DNA of 7,391 nt from DASPXY01 sp038227745 (GTDB lineage: Bacteria > Planctomycetota > Planctomycetia > Gemmatales > Gemmataceae), in the NCBI GenBank assembly GCA_038227745.1, contig JBBRPS010000522.1, forward strand, positions 1 to 7,391. The letters are read 5' to 3'. The notes below the pieces were generated by a model. The model did not search any database. It worked only from the letters and a program-made list of their open reading frames with translations, and had not been told where the DNA came from. Made by a program: the position numbers and the translations under genes. The stretch's first letter is position 1, and every line of letters starts with the position of its first letter. This document shows positions 5,354 through 7,391 of this stretch, piece by piece.

Positions 5354-5878
5354 TCAGCCGGCGGCGGCCTTGAGCGCCGCGATGGCCTTGTCGTAATCGG
5401 GGTGCTGGGCGACCTCGGGGACGTATTCGGCGTAGGTGATCTTGCCGTTCTTGTCGAGCACGAAGATGGCCCGGGACAGCAGCGGGATGGGCAGGCCCTC
5501 GATCAGCACGCCGTAGGCCTTGCCGAACGAGCCGTTATGCACGTCGGAGAGCGACTGGATGTTGGTGATGTTCTCGGCGCTGCAGAAGCGCTTCTGCGCG
5601 AAGGGCATGTCGAGGCTAACGGTGTAGGTCGCGGCCTTGTCCTTGAGGGCGCCGAGACTCTCCTCAAAGCGCTTGGTCTGCTGGCTGCAGACGGGCGTGT
5701 CGAGGGACGGCACGACGCTGAACATGCGCGCCTTGGCGGGCGTCTTGGACAGGTTGACGACCTCCAGGCCGCTGTTGACGACGGCGAAGTCCGGGGCCTG
5801 GTCGCCGGCCTTGAGCTGCGGCCCGACGAGCGTCAGCGGGCTGCCCTTGAACGTCACCGCGTTCGCGCGTTTCTCCAT
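5354..5878 (-). CDS. tpx: Thiol peroxidase Tpx (atypical 2-Cys peroxiredoxin)
   Basis: Tpx reduces hydrogen peroxide and organic peroxides and is recycled by thioredoxin. The 174-residue length is normal (E. coli Tpx is 168). The peroxidatic cysteine is C64 in PSLDTPVCSQQTKRF and the resolving cysteine is C99 in MPFAQKRFCSAE, matching Cys61 and Cys95 of the E. coli enzyme. R136 in LLSRAIFVLD is the conserved active-site arginine, and the N-terminal VTFKGSPLTLVG is typical. There is no signal peptide, so it is cytoplasmic. GGAGG (complement of 5887-5891) lies 8 nt before the ATG at 5878. The gene has its own candidate promoter upstream, and the LON-domain gene further upstream ends at 6023, beyond a hairpin. 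The cysteines are ordinary UGC codons, unlike the selenoproteins next door. Confidence 0.97.
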   Translation of the reverse strand: MEKRANAVTFKGSPLTLVGPQLKAGDQAPDFAVVNSGLEVVNLSKTPAKARMFSVVPSLDTPVCSQQTKRFEESLGALKDKAATYTVSLDMPFAQKRFCSAENITNIQSLSDVHNGSFGKAYGVLIEGLPIPLLSRAIFVLDKNGKITYAEYVPEVAQHPDYDKAIAALKAAAG

Positions 5879-5923
5879 GATGCAGACCTCCAGTACGGGT
5901 GGGACGGGCGCAACGACACCGTC

Positions 5924-5952
5924 AGCGTATGGAGGCGTCGGGGGAGAGTCAA
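5924..5952 (-). promoter_or_regulatory. Candidate promoter of tpx
   Basis: On the minus strand TTGACT (5952-5947) is followed after exactly 17 bp by TACGCT (5929-5924). The -35 match is good (5/6) and the -10 match is poor (3/6). Transcription would start near 5917, leaving a leader of about 40 nt that contains the GGAGG site. No obvious operator for a peroxide regulator is visible. Confidence 0.35.
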
Positions 5953-5968
5953 ACCGCGGGACATCCCG

Positions 5969-6009
5969 TTTAGCCGCGAGCGGTGAGCCAGATCCCGCTC
6001 GCGGCTAAA
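5969..6009. repeat. 15-bp inverted repeat downstream of the LON-domain gene (terminator-like, repeat family member)
   Basis: TTTAGCCGCGAGCGG (5969-5983) and its exact reverse complement (5995-6009) enclose an 11-nt loop. It starts 13 bp beyond the stop codon of the LON-domain gene and upstream of the tpx promoter, so it could terminate the former. The left arm with its flank (5965-5983) matches 51-69 in the large palindrome at 18 of 19 positions. It therefore belongs to a dispersed repeat family and is not just a local terminator. Confidence 0.8.
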
Positions 6010-6022
6010 TGAATAGTTGCTC

Positions 6023-6712
6023 TCAATTCTCGCTGAACTCGGGCGGAAACTTGCGCTCGGGCGGCGTCTCGGGCTTCTGCGGCTGCGTCTCCAGGTGCTC
6101 AAGCAGCCGCCGCACCCGCCGCCGGAGGTGTAACTCCTTCAGCAACCCCTGCTTGACCTCCGGCTTGAGCGGCAGCGCGAACGAGATGATGTCGCACAGC
6201 GGTCCCAGTTCCAGGTCGCTCCGCAGCAGCTTGCGGAACTGATCGTAGACGGCCCCCTTGTCGGGGAACCAGCTCTTGACCGCCTTCGCCAGCCGCCGCC
6301 GCAGGCCCCGCGCGGACTCCGCGTCGGGCGCCCCGGCGTCGGTGAGCAACTCCACGTGGGCCGAGCGGTAGAGCTTGCCCTGCGCCAGCTCCTCGAGGAT
6401 GCGGATCCGTTTCAGGCCGCGCAGGAGGATATTGAAACGGCCGTCCTCCAGGCGCTGCTCGGCCACGACGCGGCCCAGGCAGGCGACGGGGTAGATGGCG
6501 GGGCTGGCGTCGTAGTCCGCCTCCCAGCCAGGCCGCAGCAGCGCCAGCGCGATCAGACGGTCGCCGTCGAGGGCGTCCGCGGTCAGCTGCCGGTAGCGCG
6601 GCTCGAAGACGTGCAGCGGCTGCATGACGTGAGGGAAGAGCACGAGGTTCGGCAGCGGGAACAGGCGGACGGTGCCGGCGAAGTCGCTCAGAGAGAGGTG
6701 GTCGTCGCTCAT
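6023..6712 (-). CDS. Stand-alone LON substrate-binding (PUA-like) domain protein
   Basis: The 229-residue protein matches the N-terminal domain of Lon protease (LON_substr_bdg) without the ATPase or protease domains. Such stand-alone proteins are widespread in bacteria and have no settled function; binding of a peptide or small ligand is assumed. The signature LFPLPNLVLFPHVMQPLHVF lies at 17-36, followed by EPRYRQL. ACLGRVV (77-83) and DGRFNILLRGLKRIRI (90-105) are the later beta-strand blocks. The C-terminal third is helical and basic (LHLRRRVRRLLEHL), with a Pro/Glu-rich tail. The start at 6712 puts the LON core about 16 residues in, which is normal; the ribosome binding site is weak (GGGG near 6720-6723). 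The gene lies 100 bp downstream of DUF309 on the same strand, and a palindrome fills that gap. No signal peptide is seen. Confidence 0.9.
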   Translation of the reverse strand: MSDDHLSLSDFAGTVRLFPLPNLVLFPHVMQPLHVFEPRYRQLTADALDGDRLIALALLRPGWEADYDASPAIYPVACLGRVVAEQRLEDGRFNILLRGLKRIRILEELAQGKLYRSAHVELLTDAGAPDAESARGLRRRLAKAVKSWFPDKGAVYDQFRKLLRSDLELGPLCDIISFALPLKPEVKQGLLKELHLRRRVRRLLEHLETQPQKPETPPERKFPPEFSEN

Positions 6713-6720
6713 GGCGTTGC

Positions 6721-6823
6721 CCCGCTAATGGCGGTTTCGGTTCGTGGGTCAGGACTCCGCTCCTGACATCGACTTGTCAGGAGCGGAGTCCTGACCCACG
6801 AACCTAAACCCGCTAATGGCGGT
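6721..6823. mobile_element. 73-bp palindrome flanked by a 15-bp direct repeat (insertion-like)
   Basis: A 30-bp perfect inverted repeat (6739-6768 and 6775-6804, 6-nt loop) extends to 36 bp per arm with one mismatch (6733-6768 and 6775-6810). CCCGCTAATGGCGGT occurs at 6721-6735 and again at 6809-6823, flanking the palindrome directly. The right copy is the end of the DUF309 gene, including its TAG stop. The left copy is a non-coding duplicate, so this looks like insertion with target duplication. Each arm is itself a hairpin (GTCAGGA / TCCTGAC around CTCCGC). The outer sequence GGTTCGTGGG is shared with the palindromes at 69-142 and 7357-7386. No transposase is encoded, so movement would need one in trans. 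Confidence 0.72.
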
Positions 6824-7256
6824 CTTCGTCCTCGTCGATGAACTCGTTCGGGTCGGGCCAGCTCTCCGGCGGCGGCTCCAGGGCGATCGTCGGGATCAGC
6901 TCTTCCTGCGGCTGGATGCGGCGGTCCGGTTCGGGGGCGGCCAGCAGCTCGGCGAAGCACAGCTCCATCGCCCGCCAGAAGCCGACGAGGTCGAGGCCGA
7001 GGTGATGCGTCCCGTGCCGGCTCAGGTAGTCGCGGCTGGAGTGGTAGAGCTTGACCGCCCCGCGCACGTTGCCGTTGCAGAAGTGGCACAGCCCCACCGC
7101 CGCCTGGATGAGTCCCTGGTAGAAGCGCTTGTCCGGCCCGGCCGTGTCCATCCACAGCGACTCCCAGGCCTCGTGCGCCTCGAAGAAATCGCCGCGGTTG
7201 AACAACAGGACGCCCGCGAGGTAGCGGGGGTCGTATGGGGTCGGGATGCCGTCCAT
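6813..7256 (-). CDS. DUF309 domain protein
   Basis: The 147-residue protein contains the DUF309 core, a small all-helical family of unknown function. FNRGDFFEAHEAWESLW (19-35) carries the conserved E26, H28, E29 and W31, and FYQGLIQAAVGLCHFCNGN (45-63) is followed by RGAVKLY. The rest is an acidic, proline-rich tail (EPPPESWPDPNEFIDEDEDRH). The reading frame is open upstream to a TTG at 7298, but I chose the ATG at 7256, which starts just before the conserved region. GGAGG lies only 1 nt before that ATG, too close for normal use. TACAAT at 7268-7263 (minus strand) would place transcription start almost at the ATG, so a leaderless message is possible. The last 5 codons lie in the 15-bp repeat that flanks the adjoining palindrome. 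Confidence 0.85.
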   Translation of the reverse strand: MDGIPTPYDPRYLAGVLLFNRGDFFEAHEAWESLWMDTAGPDKRFYQGLIQAAVGLCHFCNGNVRGAVKLYHSSRDYLSRHGTHHLGLDLVGFWRAMELCFAELLAAPEPDRRIQPQEELIPTIALEPPPESWPDPNEFIDEDEDRH

Positions 7257-7356
7257 GCCTCCATTGTACACAGCGCCCGCGCGGCCGCCGAACAACAAGT
7301 TGCGTCGCCGTCAGCCCTCGTGGAATCCCGGGTGGCTAGAGCGGTTTGCAGGTTGC

Positions 7357-7386
7357 GGTTCGTGGCCGACTCGCTCCGCGAGTCGG
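7357..7386. repeat. Partial copy of the GGTTCGTGGG palindrome family at the window edge
   Basis: The stretch 7357-7380 matches 69-92 at 23 of 24 positions. It contains a hairpin, CCGACTCGC (7366-7374) with GCGAGTCGG (7378-7386), around the 3-nt loop TCC. The window ends 5 bp later, so a second arm may follow. Between 7299 and 7356 I see no gene or other element that I can support. Confidence 0.75.
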
Positions 7387-7391
7387 GGTGC

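Noticed and set aside
1..7391. CRISPR array from the recurring GTTCGTGGG repeats
   Set aside because: The copies are dispersed and in mirror pairs, without regular spacers or cas genes.

Overview
The window looks like chromosome of a high-GC bacterium, most likely a planctomycete of the Gemmata group. This is an inference from composition, from the gene set (DUF255, DUF4058, DUF309, a stand-alone LON domain, a Tsr3-like protein) and from the many long palindromes between genes. It is not backed by a marker gene. Eight protein genes are supported. No rRNA, tRNA, CRISPR array or transposase gene was seen, and no stretch longer than about 300 bases lacks a gene.

Layout: a 210-bp near-perfect inverted repeat (1-210) runs into the start of an exported DUF255/YyaL-type thioredoxin-fold protein (199-2244, +). 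A DUF4058 protein (2318-3187, +) follows and overlaps tail to tail with a Tsr3/DUF367-like protein (3170-3652, -). After an 87-bp nested palindrome (3666-3752) come two genes on the + strand that ordinary gene callers would break or miss, because each carries an in-frame UGA. The first is a 79-codon SelW/Rdx-family selenoprotein (3878-4117, UGA at 3908-3910 in a CxxU motif). The second is selenophosphate synthetase SelD (4190-5254, UGA at 4244-4246 at the catalytic Cys/Sec position). Each UGA is followed at a suitable distance by a small hairpin with a GUC-containing loop, as expected of bacterial SECIS elements. A perfect 57-bp palindrome (5274-5330) separates selD from the convergent thiol peroxidase tpx (5354-5878, -). 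A LON-domain protein (6023-6712, -) and a DUF309 protein (6813-7256, -) complete the set.

How they fit together: SelD makes the selenium donor needed to decode UGA as selenocysteine, so a Sec-containing SelD depends on its own product, and the SelW-like redox protein beside it is a likely client. Tpx, the SelW-like protein and the DUF255 protein all have thiol or selenol redox motifs, which gives the neighbourhood a redox flavour, although only selW-selD look like a functional unit.

The second theme is a family of nested palindromes (1-210, 5969-6009, 6734-6809, 7357-7386, and separately 3666-3752 and 5274-5330). Several share sequence modules, and one is flanked by a 15-bp direct repeat that looks like a target duplication. 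They resemble REP/BIME or MITE-like mobile DNA.
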